Below are positions 1-7,553 of a stretch of DNA of 13,647 nucleotides, in pieces. This DNA is from JBHIFB01 sp046760905. GTDB lineage: Bacteria; Gemmatimonadota; CAZMKB01. The stretch lies in contig JBHIFB010000082.1 of assembly GCA_046760905.1 (NCBI GenBank), forward strand, positions 1-13,647. Direction: 5' to 3'. The position numbers and the translations under genes were made by a program. A model generated the notes under the pieces. It was not told the DNA's origin and did no database searches. It was given only the letters and a program-made list of their open reading frames with translations. The first letter of the stretch is position 1. Every line of letters begins with the position of its first letter.

Positions 1-123
1 TATCACTCTGGGAAGCGACCACTCTGTGGGGGTCTGGGGGAACGCAGCACTAAGTTCCAGGGAAAAATGGAGAAAGTCCTCGAAATTAAACCATGTCAAT
101 CCGTGAGACACGGCTTTAGGACC

Positions 124-152
124 TTGACAGGTTGTTATCCTCGCAATACCCT
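124..152 (+). promoter_or_regulatory. Candidate sigma70 promoter for the GT39-TPR gene
   Basis: A perfect TTGACA at 124-129 is followed after 17 bp by TACCCT at 147-152. The -10 keeps only the first, second and last consensus bases. Transcription would start near 159, about 80 nt ahead of the ATG at 238. The perfect -35 and ideal spacing support it; the weak -10 limits confidence. Confidence 0.4.
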
Positions 153-168
153 AATCAAGGGAGTTTCC

Positions 169-204
169 ATGCCTCAGAGAAGCCATAACAGGCTGTCTGG
201 TTGA
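169..204 (+). other. Possible 11-codon upstream ORF
   Basis: ATG at 169 has a good Shine-Dalgarno sequence, AAGGGAG at 157-163 with 5 nt spacing, better than anything in front of the ATG at 238. It encodes MPQRSHNRLSG and stops at TGA 202-204. It lies in the same frame as the downstream glycosyltransferase, 33 nt before its start. It could be a leader peptide, the original start of the gene cut by a stop, or chance. If transcription really starts near 159, this Shine-Dalgarno would lie at the extreme 5' end of the mRNA. Confidence 0.2.
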
Positions 205-237
205 AGCAGCGAGAGGTTTTTCCTGGATATTTCCGCC

Positions 238-2337
238 ATGAATCCTGCCCGTGAAATGTCTGGAAGGCTCATATATAGTAGGGGTACCTTGATTTTCTTG
301 TTGCTTCTGGTTCTGGCCTTCCTTCCCAGGCTATGGAATGCTCTTTCGGTCGGTGATGATTTCTACGCGAACTTTCTCTCTGATGCTTCCACTTACAGGC
401 TCTGGGCCGCGAAGCTTGCCTCAGGCTTAACCTACGGTGATCCGGTTTTCTCGATGGGCCCCCTTTATCCTTACTTCCTGGCGGCACTTCTCAGGATCGG
501 ATTCGATTTCTCCTCGGTGCTCCTGCTCCAGGCGGTCCTGGGTTCTTTCACCGTGGTATTTATATACCTGTGTGCAAGAGATGTCTTCGGAGAGGGAGCA
601 GGCCTCATATCGGGGATTCTTGCAGCAGGTTTCGCTCCTTTCATCTTCTACGACGGACTCTTGCTATCAGAATCACTCCAGCTGTTGCTCATCGCTGTAT
701 CTCTTCATCTCCTCATCACCAAAAATGGAAGCCACGGTTTGTTGCGTGTATTTTTAGCCGGCACACTCAGCGGCCTGACGGCACTCGGTCGCGGTACTGT
801 GGTTATTTTCCCGCTGTTGGTTGCCCTTTTCTGGCTCGTGAGGTATTTTGTTTCTGGAAAAAGAGATGGCGGCTCTCATCCTGTTCGGGCTGTCATTCTT
901 CTTATGGGGCTTCTCCTCGGTATTTCACCTGCCACCGTGCACAACCTTTCCAACGGTGATGCGGTGCTCATTTCTTCGAATGTGGGCATAAATTTTTTCA
1001 TCGGGAATAATATTCATGCCACAGGGAGCTACGAGGAACCGCCGGGTCTTGATCTCTCGACAGACTTCACGGGAAGAAAGATCGCTGAACGTTTCGCCGG
1101 CCGGAAGCTTAAAGCCTCGGAGGTATCCTCGTTCTGGATGACACAAGCCGTAGAAGACATCATGGACTTCCCCGCGCATTTCGCATGGGGTCTTGTGAGA
1201 AAATTGTGGCTTTACTTCTGGTATTTCGACATACCCCAGATGGAATCACTGCATATCCACCACATGTTTTCATCGCTTTTCAGATTCCCTCTGTTCGGCT
1301 TCTGGCTCGTTCTGACACTCGGTCTGGTGGGAATGGCATTTGCCCGGCTTGATGAGCGATCATGGATCCCGATCATGCTTTTTATTTCAAATGTCCTGGG
1401 AACGATTCTCTTTTTCGTCATAGGGAGGTTCAGGTTGCACGGTTCACTTGCCCTGCTTGTGACATCGGGTGCGGGCGTGAGTGTCATCGCTGGATGCCTG
1501 AGGCGCCGAGAATGGCTAAGAATCAGCTCGCCTCTCGCGCTTGCTCTCATGATTACAATCCTCACACTAATGCCCAGGCCCATGGACAGGAAAGTCAAGA
1601 CTGCATCCGCTCTCGACAATGTCGGCATCTTTCACTACTACAGGGGAGAGAACAGAGAAGCCATGTACTGGTTTAGAAGGGCAGGCGCGGCATCACCATC
1701 CTACCCTCCGAGCTTTAACAACATAGGGGCCTACTTCTACTCGATAGGTGAACTCGATTCCGCCCGAATCTACTTCCACAAGGCGCTCTCAGTCGATTCC
1801 ACCGAGCATACTTCCCTCATGAACCTCGGCAGAATACATCTCGAGCAGAATGAGGCCGACTCGGCCCGGAAGTACCTTGAGAAAGCAAGGAGGTTTGCCC
1901 CCTTCAGTACCGCAGCCGAGGATCTACTCAGGAATTTGAAACATATGAGCGCCGGTCTAGAGGAAACCGAGCCCGAATACTCCTCTTCATTTAATGCCTT
2001 GCTGGCGAAAGCCGAACAACTCTCATCCCGGAGGCGCTTCGCGGAGGCCCAGCAGTATTACCTCCAGGCACTGGAATTGAGCCCGGACAACATAAAGGCT
2101 CTCAACAATCTCGGGTTTGCCTATCAGGCAGAGAAGAAGTATGAGAAGGCGGCAGAACAATTCATGAAAGTGCTCGAGCTCTCTCCGCATCACGCAGTTG
2201 CCTTAAACAACCTGGCAGGAACAGTATACCAGATGGGACTGGTGGACTCAGCCAGGGCGCTATGGGAGAAAGCGTTGGTGCTGGATCCGGCAAACGCACA
2301 GATCAGGAAAAACCTGGAAGTGGTAAAACAGAGATAG
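238..2337 (+). CDS. GT39 (PMT/ArnT-like) membrane glycosyltransferase with C-terminal TPRs
   Basis: This is a 699-residue polytopic protein. Residues about 17-445 form the multi-pass core of glycosyltransferase family 39, the fold that moves sugars from polyprenyl-phosphate donors onto proteins or lipid A. Supporting motifs: TM1 at 17-35, then an extracytoplasmic loop with an acidic LSDASTY (47-53), GPLYPYF (74-80), an acidic SES (144-146) where the family has a second acidic loop, and NVGINFFIGNN (248-258) followed by a PPG (268-270). Residues about 458-690 hold roughly six TPRs (for example 491-524, 620-651, 654-687), presumably periplasmic, for partner or acceptor binding. No ArnT-specific neighbours are present, so the acceptor is unknown. 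The ATG at 238 lacks a clear Shine-Dalgarno; Met7 (position 256) is an alternative start. It is followed by TAG and an adjacent TGA. Confidence 0.85.
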   Translation: MNPAREMSGRLIYSRGTLIFLLLLVLAFLPRLWNALSVGDDFYANFLSDASTYRLWAAKLASGLTYGDPVFSMGPLYPYFLAALLRIGFDFSSVLLLQAVLGSFTVVFIYLCARDVFGEGAGLISGILAAGFAPFIFYDGLLLSESLQLLLIAVSLHLLITKNGSHGLLRVFLAGTLSGLTALGRGTVVIFPLLVALFWLVRYFVSGKRDGGSHPVRAVILLMGLLLGISPATVHNLSNGDAVLISSNVGINFFIGNNIHATGSYEEPPGLDLSTDFTGRKIAERFAGRKLKASEVSSFWMTQAVEDIMDFPAHFAWGLVRKLWLYFWYFDIPQMESLHIHHMFSSLFRFPLFGFWLVLTLGLVGMAFARLDERSWIPIMLFISNVLGTILFFVIGRFRLHGSLALLVTSGAGVSVIAGCLRRREWLRISSPLALALMITILTLMPRPMDRKVKTASALDNVGIFHYYRGENREAMYWFRRAGAASPSYPPSFNNIGAYFYSIGELDSARIYFHKALSVDSTEHTSLMNLGRIHLEQNEADSARKYLEKARRFAPFSTAAEDLLRNLKHMSAGLEETEPEYSSSFNALLAKAEQLSSRRRFAEAQQYYLQALELSPDNIKALNNLGFAYQAEKKYEKAAEQFMKVLELSPHHAVALNNLAGTVYQMGLVDSARALWEKALVLDPANAQIRKNLEVVKQR

Positions 2338-2364
2338 TGACCTCCCGATGGAAAGTGAAACCTA

Positions 2365-2393
2365 TTGACGAATTCCTGCCACGTGGATATTAT
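2365..2393 (+). promoter_or_regulatory. Upstream promoter candidate for the DUF481-like barrel
   Basis: TTGACG at 2365-2370, 17 bp spacer, TATTAT at 2388-2393. Five of six bases match in each hexamer and the spacing is ideal. Transcription would start near 2400, giving a leader of about 70 nt before the ATG at 2473. Confidence 0.6.
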
Positions 2394-2438
2394 CAGCGGT
2401 GATAAATCGCTCAGAAATCCGCAATATCATATTCTAGC

Positions 2439-2466
2439 TTGACCACAGCTAAACGGGGAATATACT
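2439..2466 (+). promoter_or_regulatory. Proximal promoter candidate, possibly giving a leaderless mRNA
   Basis: TTGACC at 2439-2444, 16 bp spacer, TATACT at 2461-2466. Five of six bases match in each hexamer. With a usual 6-7 nt discriminator the +1 would fall at about 2473, the A of the start codon, so the transcript would lack the GGGG Shine-Dalgarno candidate at 2455-2458. The two tandem promoters could therefore yield a leadered and a leaderless message. Confidence 0.45.
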
Positions 2467-2472
2467 GCCTAG

Positions 2473-3258
2473 ATGAGCAGACGCTTTCTCAGCTTATTGA
2501 ATTGCCTGATCCTCATCCTGCTCACACTTAATGCGTCATTCGGCCAGGTAAACACGGAAAATCTCAGAAGGACAGACATTTCCCAGGGCCTTCACAACAG
2601 CCTGGAATTTGACTTCGGCTTGGTCTCGGGGAATTCTGAGTATCTGAACCTGACGAGCGGCTTCCGAAGTGATCTCGTTTCGGGCAGATATTACTCTTTC
2701 GGAGTAATTCAGTATCAGAGGGGAATTCAGGATGATGAGGTGTTCATTAACAAGGGATTCGTGCACCTGAGAGGCATTCGTGAGCTTACTTCCTCCTTCT
2801 ACGGTGAACTGTTCGTTCAGAAGGAGTTCAATGACTTTATATTATTGAAGGACAGGAACCTGATCGGAGGTGGACTTCGAATAGCTCTCCTGCCTCACGG
2901 CAACACCACGGGAAGATCCAGCCCCATCAGGGTGTATGCCGGTATCGGGACGATGTGGGAGAACGAGGACATCGGCACTCATCCTCCCGAGGAGACGAGC
3001 ATCTTCCGCTCGACGAATTATGCCTCCCTGAGCTGGAGGATCGATGACAGGGTGTATGTCGGTGTCGTTAGCTACTACCAGGTTCATCTGGGTGATTTTC
3101 AGGACTTTCGCGTTTTGCTCGAAAGCGGATTTGGCTACGACGTCACCAGGTCGATCGCATTCCAGGTGAGTTTCAATCTTCGATACGACAATGAGCCGCC
3201 CCGCGATGTGAAGAAGCATGACCTGGAAATAAAGAATGGTTTGAGGTTTTCCTTCTGA
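2473..3258 (+). CDS. DUF481-like outer-membrane beta-barrel protein
   Basis: The 261-residue product opens with a Sec signal peptide (MSRR, hydrophobic 8-21, likely cleavage near Ala21-Gln25) and continues as alternating polar and aromatic strands typical of an outer-membrane barrel. An early strand contains DFGLVSGNSEY, matching the GNSE turn of the DUF481/YdiY family, and the chain ends GLRFSF with the terminal Phe used as a BAM targeting signal. DUF481 proteins are salt- or acid-induced outer-membrane proteins of unknown transport role. Another member lies at 10840-11580; the two share the layout and a D-x-K-K-[HN]-D block before the last strand. A Shine-Dalgarno candidate GGGG at 2455-2458 lies 14 nt from the ATG, which is rather far. 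The mechanosensitive channel gene converges on it 100 bp downstream. Confidence 0.7.
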   Translation: MSRRFLSLLNCLILILLTLNASFGQVNTENLRRTDISQGLHNSLEFDFGLVSGNSEYLNLTSGFRSDLVSGRYYSFGVIQYQRGIQDDEVFINKGFVHLRGIRELTSSFYGELFVQKEFNDFILLKDRNLIGGGLRIALLPHGNTTGRSSPIRVYAGIGTMWENEDIGTHPPEETSIFRSTNYASLSWRIDDRVYVGVVSYYQVHLGDFQDFRVLLESGFGYDVTRSIAFQVSFNLRYDNEPPRDVKKHDLEIKNGLRFSF

Positions 3259-3358
3259 CAGAGGCAGGAGAGGAGCTTTAAATGGTGTATTAATAGAGTC
3301 TCTTGGTGCTTCTCATACTGTTTCATTAATGCTCTGATGGAATGCAGGTACATTGGAG

Positions 3359-4651
3359 TTAGCTGAAATCGATCTCCTCGAAGCGGAGGACCGATTCCCC
3401 GATTTTTATCTCATCTCCAGAACGCAGCCTACTGCTATCGATTTTCACATCGTTAACGAACGTTCCGTGCTTGCTCTTCATATCTTTGATGAAGTAAGCG
3501 CCGTCTTTGAATTCGATCCTTGCATGCTCCTTCGACGTAACGGGATCACGCAGGTCTATTTCACATTCTTCGCCGCGTCCGATTTTTAACGCTGTCCCTT
3601 CCAGCGGAAAAGACTCGCCTTTCCTGAGTCCCGAAAGAACCTGCAGTCGGTGCCTGTAAGGTTCCTTCCACTCTTCCGGATGCGGCTTACCTCTGTGGAG
3701 ATATACCGTGCGGATAGGGAATGGGATGACCACACCGTATCGTTTCAGAGCGTAGTAGATCTCCTTCTTGATATCACTCAAAATCAGATAGTAATTGTCA
3801 AAGTCATCGATGGATACAACCAGTGCATAAGTAACGGAGGACTCATCGAAGTCGCGGATGATTACCCTAGGTCGCGGCCTCTTGAGCACCCCGGGTGCCT
3901 TGTCAGCAGCTTCCATAAGCGCCTCCTCAGCGATGGAAGGAAGGGTAGAGTAAGGGAGACCAACTTCTATGAAAGGTCGGTGGAGACGAGATGGATATAT
4001 GTAATTGCGAAGCTCACGCTCGGCGACCAGCCGATTCGGGAAGATTATGTAATCGTTCTGGCGGGTGAGGATCTTCGTGGTTCTCCATGTTATATCGACA
4101 ACCTTTCCTTCTTTCCCTTCGATCAGAACCCAGTCGTCCTTTCTTAGCGGTTTCTCAATCGCAAGCGTGATGCCGGCGATTAGGTTCGAAAGGACATCCT
4201 GGAGGGCGAGACCGACTACGAGCGAGAAAACGCCGGAGGCGAGGATCAGGGGGGAAAGTGAGAAACCGGGGACCGTGATCTTGAGCGCCACGATGAGAAT
4301 CGATATATAAGTGAAGAAGAGTATGACGTTTCTGAGAAGGGGTGGCAGGTGAATGTCACGCCTCCGGCTGAAAAAGACGGTGAAAATGAAAGAGATGATA
4401 ATATGGACTATTCCGCCAAGAGCTGCGGCAACGACCAGTGCTGCGGCGTATCTTTCGAATCCTGTAAGTTTCGCGAGACGGAAGAAAAGCCAGATCGAGC
4501 CGGAGAAGGCAACGAACTGGAACGGCCTCTTGATCCAAACGGCAAACAACTGTCGCTTTCCCAGCACTGAGGTCAGGGCGAATATTAATCCGAGTGTGAT
4601 GCCGGTGATGAGAGCCGCTTTCAGCAAGTCGATGAGAAGTATGGATTCCAT
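3359..4651 (-). CDS. MscS-family mechanosensitive channel with C-terminal FHA domain
   Basis: This 430-residue inner-membrane protein has transmembrane segments at about 5-28, 43-62, 68-95 and 105-124, then the MscS pore helix and beta domain (about 128-320). The pore line carries VVGLALQD at 145-152. Leu144 and Leu148 align with the E. coli MscS gate Leu105 and Leu109, and Asp152 replaces the hinge Gly113. After the cytoplasmic cage a forkhead-associated domain occupies about 335-427, with GR (358-359), S-x-x-H (Ser373, His376) and HGT (395-397) plus Asn400, the residues that bind phosphothreonine in this family. MscS channels normally end at the cage. The start is set by AAAAGGAG at 4658-4665, 6 nt from the ATG. 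It lies 46 bp behind the kinase gene on the same strand, so co-transcription and functional coupling are likely. No convincing terminator was seen downstream. Confidence 0.9.
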   Translation of the reverse strand: MESILLIDLLKAALITGITLGLIFALTSVLGKRQLFAVWIKRPFQFVAFSGSIWLFFRLAKLTGFERYAAALVVAAALGGIVHIIISFIFTVFFSRRRDIHLPPLLRNVILFFTYISILIVALKITVPGFSLSPLILASGVFSLVVGLALQDVLSNLIAGITLAIEKPLRKDDWVLIEGKEGKVVDITWRTTKILTRQNDYIIFPNRLVAERELRNYIYPSRLHRPFIEVGLPYSTLPSIAEEALMEAADKAPGVLKRPRPRVIIRDFDESSVTYALVVSIDDFDNYYLILSDIKKEIYYALKRYGVVIPFPIRTVYLHRGKPHPEEWKEPYRHRLQVLSGLRKGESFPLEGTALKIGRGEECEIDLRDPVTSKEHARIEFKDGAYFIKDMKSKHGTFVNDVKIDSSRLRSGDEIKIGESVLRFEEIDFS

Positions 4652-4697
4652 TGATGTCTCCTTTTAAGTAACTTGGGTAGGGTAAGGTATTCTTTAT

Positions 4698-6494
4698 CTA
4701 GAGCTTCTTCAGTCTATCCCGAGCCTTTTGAGCCCTATCCGAATCAGGTCTAATCCTCAGAAATTCCTCATAGAGCCTACGTGCCTGGGTCTTGTCCTTC
4801 AGCTTGGTCCTGCAGATTTCCGCTGCTTCATAAAGCGGCAGATACACTGAGCGGGGAAAGTCCCGAGCCATTTCTTCCAGAGCATAGACGGCCTTAGAGT
4901 AGTTTGACTTGCCACCCATCTTCATGTAAACCTGTGAGAGTCTCCACAGCACTTCTTCACGGTATTTACTCTTCGGGTAGCGCTCGGTGAAGGCACGGCA
5001 GGTGCTTGCGATTCTCTGCCTGTGCTCATCTCTCTCCCTACGGGAAGGCCTTATGTGATCATCGAGTATTGTCACCTCACGCAGCATTGCCTCCTCTCCT
5101 TTGGGATAAGAAGGGTACTGCTTCCTCAGACGGTAGAGGTAGCTCAGTGCTCGTTCATAATCCTTGTCATCCGCTTTGAACATGCCGGCCTTAAACAGTG
5201 CATCTGCCACTCTTTCCTCACCGGCAACATCGGTTGATTTCTCATAGGTATCAGCGAAGTATCCATAAGCGATACCGGCGTAATGGACGCTGCCCAGGTC
5301 CTCGTGGATGTTCGCTATACGCCACTGAGCCTCGGCCGCTTCTTTCAAATCCTTCGCTTCTCCCGCTCTTGTGCGGACTCCTCTTAAAATTGTAAGAGCA
5401 TCCTGGTATTTTTTCTCCTCGAGAAGGGCGCTTGCCGCGGCGAAATCATACTTGGGGGCGAAGGGTTTGAGGATGCTTGGCTTCACAGGACTTTCTGAAG
5501 GACCTTCAAGCAGAGCCCCCGTTATGACATAAACGAGAAATACGACCACGGCCGCACTGGCTGCGGTAATTCCTAGCAACTGCAGGCGCTTTCGCCATGT
5601 CGGACTTTTAATTCGGCTCGATATAGCCGTTTTGGCCTTCTTTCGGAGGTGGATAACCGACTCTGACATTTTGGCCAGCGCTTCACGGTAGGCAAGACCC
5701 TTCTGGGTCAGCTTGTTCAGATCGGCGATCACCTCTGTGAAGGAGGGGTAACGGTCTTCCGGATCTTCATGAAGACATCGAAGGACAATCTGATTGAGCA
5801 GTGGCGGAGTATCATCCCTGATGTAGTGAAGTTCCCTGAATCGTCCCACGGGAGGCCGCCCGGCGATCATCTCATAGAGTAGGACTCCAAAGGAGAAGAT
5901 ATCCGATCTGGCATCGATATGTCGTGAATCTCTTCTCTGTTCCGGTGACATGTAGTCCGCTGTACCGATGGCAACCTGCTCACGAGTGATCAGCCTGTCG
6001 GATAGCTGCTCTTCAGCGAGTTTCGCAATTCCAAAGTCCGTGACTTTCACAGTGCCGCTGTCGCTGGAAATGAGGATATTTGACGGCTTGATATCCCTGT
6101 GCACCACACCCTTCCCGTGGGCATACTCCATACCCCTGGCTATCTGTACGGCAATGTTCACAACCTGATATATCGGGATTCTTTTTTCGTGTATCAGTTC
6201 GTCAAGGCTGCATCCCTCTATGTGTTCCATGACGATGAAGTATTGACCTTCATCTGTTCCGCGGTCGAATATCTGTATGATGTTGGGGTGGTTCAGGTTG
6301 GCAATGATGGATGATTCTCTCTCGAAGCGTTCGATGAGCTCTTCTTCCTTGGCAAGATGCAGGGGAAGTACCTTAATGGCGACGGAGCGATTAAGAGAAG
6401 GCTGGATTCCTTTATAAACCGTTGACATTCCACCGGAACCCAGGATATTCTCGATATCATACTGGCCTATTTTCTTGGGGAGATCATCGTTCAT
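4698..6494 (-). CDS. Transmembrane Ser/Thr protein kinase with periplasmic TPR-like domain
   Basis: This is a 598-residue Hanks-type (PknB-like) kinase. The catalytic domain spans about 10-262: glycine loop GSGGMS (19-24), Lys41 in VAIK, Glu60 in the C helix, HRDIKPSN (132-139) with catalytic Asp134, DFG (153-155) and SPE (183-185) in place of APE. All catalytic residues are present; Ser165 and Thr170 in the activation segment are candidate phosphosites. A single membrane helix at about 304-325, preceded by basic residues, places the remainder (about 350-598) in the periplasm; it is a series of TPR/BamD-like helical repeats. The open frame extends upstream to 6596, but the ATG at 6494 has GGGGAG with 5 nt spacing and lies downstream of the promoter, so it is preferred. 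It precedes the FHA channel gene by 46 bp. Confidence 0.9.
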   Translation of the reverse strand: MNDDLPKKIGQYDIENILGSGGMSTVYKGIQPSLNRSVAIKVLPLHLAKEEELIERFERESSIIANLNHPNIIQIFDRGTDEGQYFIVMEHIEGCSLDELIHEKRIPIYQVVNIAVQIARGMEYAHGKGVVHRDIKPSNILISSDSGTVKVTDFGIAKLAEEQLSDRLITREQVAIGTADYMSPEQRRDSRHIDARSDIFSFGVLLYEMIAGRPPVGRFRELHYIRDDTPPLLNQIVLRCLHEDPEDRYPSFTEVIADLNKLTQKGLAYREALAKMSESVIHLRKKAKTAISSRIKSPTWRKRLQLLGITAASAAVVVFLVYVITGALLEGPSESPVKPSILKPFAPKYDFAAASALLEEKKYQDALTILRGVRTRAGEAKDLKEAAEAQWRIANIHEDLGSVHYAGIAYGYFADTYEKSTDVAGEERVADALFKAGMFKADDKDYERALSYLYRLRKQYPSYPKGEEAMLREVTILDDHIRPSRRERDEHRQRIASTCRAFTERYPKSKYREEVLWRLSQVYMKMGGKSNYSKAVYALEEMARDFPRSVYLPLYEAAEICRTKLKDKTQARRLYEEFLRIRPDSDRAQKARDRLKKL

Positions 6495-6548
6495 AACAGC
6501 TCCCCGGTTCCGGGAGATGGTGTTACCGATTTGAAAGTCACATAGGAA

Positions 6549-6575
6549 GTTATAAAATAGCGAAAGACCTGTCAA
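6549..6575 (-). promoter_or_regulatory. Promoter candidate for the kinase-channel operon
   Basis: On the minus strand TTGACA (6575-6570) precedes TATAAC (6554-6549) with a short 15 bp spacer; a 17 bp reading gives the weaker TAACTT. Transcription would begin near 6542, about 48 nt before the kinase ATG at 6494 and after the spurious upstream Met at 6596. It diverges from the mscS promoter about 40 bp away. Confidence 0.45.
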
Positions 6576-6616
6576 CACGGATTGGCTGGAAGTCACAGAG
6601 GCGTTTCATTTTTCAA

Positions 6617-6646
6617 TTGACAGAGGGGAGGTTAGGCTTGTAAAGT
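6617..6646 (+). promoter_or_regulatory. Promoter candidate for the divergent mscS-type gene
   Basis: A perfect TTGACA at 6617-6622 is followed after 18 bp by TAAAGT at 6641-6646. Expected start is near 6653, leaving a leader of about 54 nt. The -35 element lies 41 bp from that of the opposing kinase promoter, so one regulator could act on both. Confidence 0.5.
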
Positions 6647-6706
6647 AATATGAAGAATTGATGGCATTCATAGAAGCAGCTAATTCCAAGAATGAAAGGA
6701 TGTACC

Positions 6707-7519
6707 ATGGAAATATCAGCCGACCAGCTATCAGCTTTTGCCGTGAACTACGGGTTGAAGGTTGTGGGAGCGATACTCATCCTGGTATTGGGATGGATCG
6801 CTTCTGGAATCGGGCGCAGGATTGTGACGAGATTGCTACGCAAGACGAACACGGATGAGTCGATAGTGACATTCGCAGCGAGCTTTACAAAGGTTCTGAT
6901 CCTGGTTTTTGCAGTCGTTGCGGCTCTGGCGAAATTCGGGATAGAGACGACCTCATTCGTTGCGATTCTGGGCGCTGCAGGATTTGCAGTGGGATTTGCC
7001 CTTCAGGGATCGCTTTCCAGTTTCGCAGCAGGTGTCCTGATCTTAGTGTTTCGCCCTTACCGGATAGGTGATTACATCAATGCCGCGGGCGTGGCCGGAA
7101 GCGTGAAGGAGATCAGGCTGTTTAACACGATGCTTGCGACACCGGACAATGTGATGGTCATTGTACCTAACTCGAAGATCTATGGGGATGTGATCAAGAA
7201 TTTCAGCGGTTACGACACCCGGCGAGTCGATTTCGTATTCGGCATCGGCTACGGTTCTCCTATTCAGAAAGCGCACGATATCATTCTGAAGATCATACGG
7301 ACAGACAAAAGAATACTCTCCGAGCCTGCGCCGCAGGTTGCTGTAGCGGAACTAGCCGACTCCAGTGTCAATATTGTGGCTCGTCCCTGGGTGAAGAAGG
7401 AAGATTACTGGGATGTGAAGTTTGATGTGACACGAAAGGTCAAGGAAGCGTTTGATGAGAATGGCATCGAAATACCATTCCCCCAACAGGTCGTACATAT
7501 GGTCTCAGCTAGCGAATGA
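6707..7519 (+). CDS. mscS: Small-conductance mechanosensitive channel, MscS type
   Basis: This is a 270-residue protein close in length and layout to E. coli MscS (286 residues). Transmembrane helices lie at about 14-35 and 58-77, and the pore helix at 83-115. The hallmark pore sequence VAILGAAG then GFALQGSLSSFAAGV (86-110) is followed by FRPYRIGDYI and the cytoplasmic beta and cage domains. It opens under membrane tension to release solutes on hypo-osmotic shock. The gate positions of E. coli Leu105 and Leu109 are both Phe here (Phe93, Phe97). The start at 6707 is chosen over an in-frame ATG at 6692 because AAAGGA (6695-6700) lies 6 nt before it and the resulting N-terminus MEISADQL resembles that of MscS. 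It has no FHA extension, unlike the channel across the divergent promoter region. Confidence 0.93.
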   Translation: MEISADQLSAFAVNYGLKVVGAILILVLGWIASGIGRRIVTRLLRKTNTDESIVTFAASFTKVLILVFAVVAALAKFGIETTSFVAILGAAGFAVGFALQGSLSSFAAGVLILVFRPYRIGDYINAAGVAGSVKEIRLFNTMLATPDNVMVIVPNSKIYGDVIKNFSGYDTRRVDFVFGIGYGSPIQKAHDIILKIIRTDKRILSEPAPQVAVAELADSSVNIVARPWVKKEDYWDVKFDVTRKVKEAFDENGIEIPFPQQVVHMVSASE

Positions 7520-7539
7520 AAAGTAAGACTGTACCTCTT

Positions 7540-7553
7540 GACTTCATTAAGTC
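7540..7553 (+). terminator. Weak hairpin after the mscS-type gene
   Basis: GACTT and AAGTC form a 5 bp stem with a CATT loop, flanked by CTC and GAG that could pair across an internal mismatch. There is no U-tract, so intrinsic termination is doubtful and read-through into the lipoprotein gene at 7628 is possible. Confidence 0.15.

Larger units (their letters stand above)
1..237 (+). other. Leader region with an unrecognised open frame from the edge
   Basis: Frame 1 is open from the window edge to a TGA at 202-204 (67 codons). It could be the tail of an upstream gene or chance. The encoded stretch is basic, has no hydrophobic core or recognisable motif, and overlaps a good promoter candidate at 124-152, so I lean towards non-coding leader DNA. 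The region otherwise carries the promoter and the short upstream frame listed separately. No RNA gene or riboswitch fold was recognised. Confidence 0.2.

Noticed and set aside
1..120. Riboswitch or structured RNA at the left edge
   Set aside because: G-rich blocks are present but no known riboswitch core or stable fold could be recognised.
3650..4147. 165-codon plus-strand frame
   Set aside because: Antisense shadow of the FHA-bearing channel, no start signals or family motifs.
6495..6596. N-terminal extension of the kinase from an upstream Met
   Set aside because: It lies upstream of the promoter candidate, lacks a Shine-Dalgarno, and the ATG at 6494 has a good one directly before the kinase domain.
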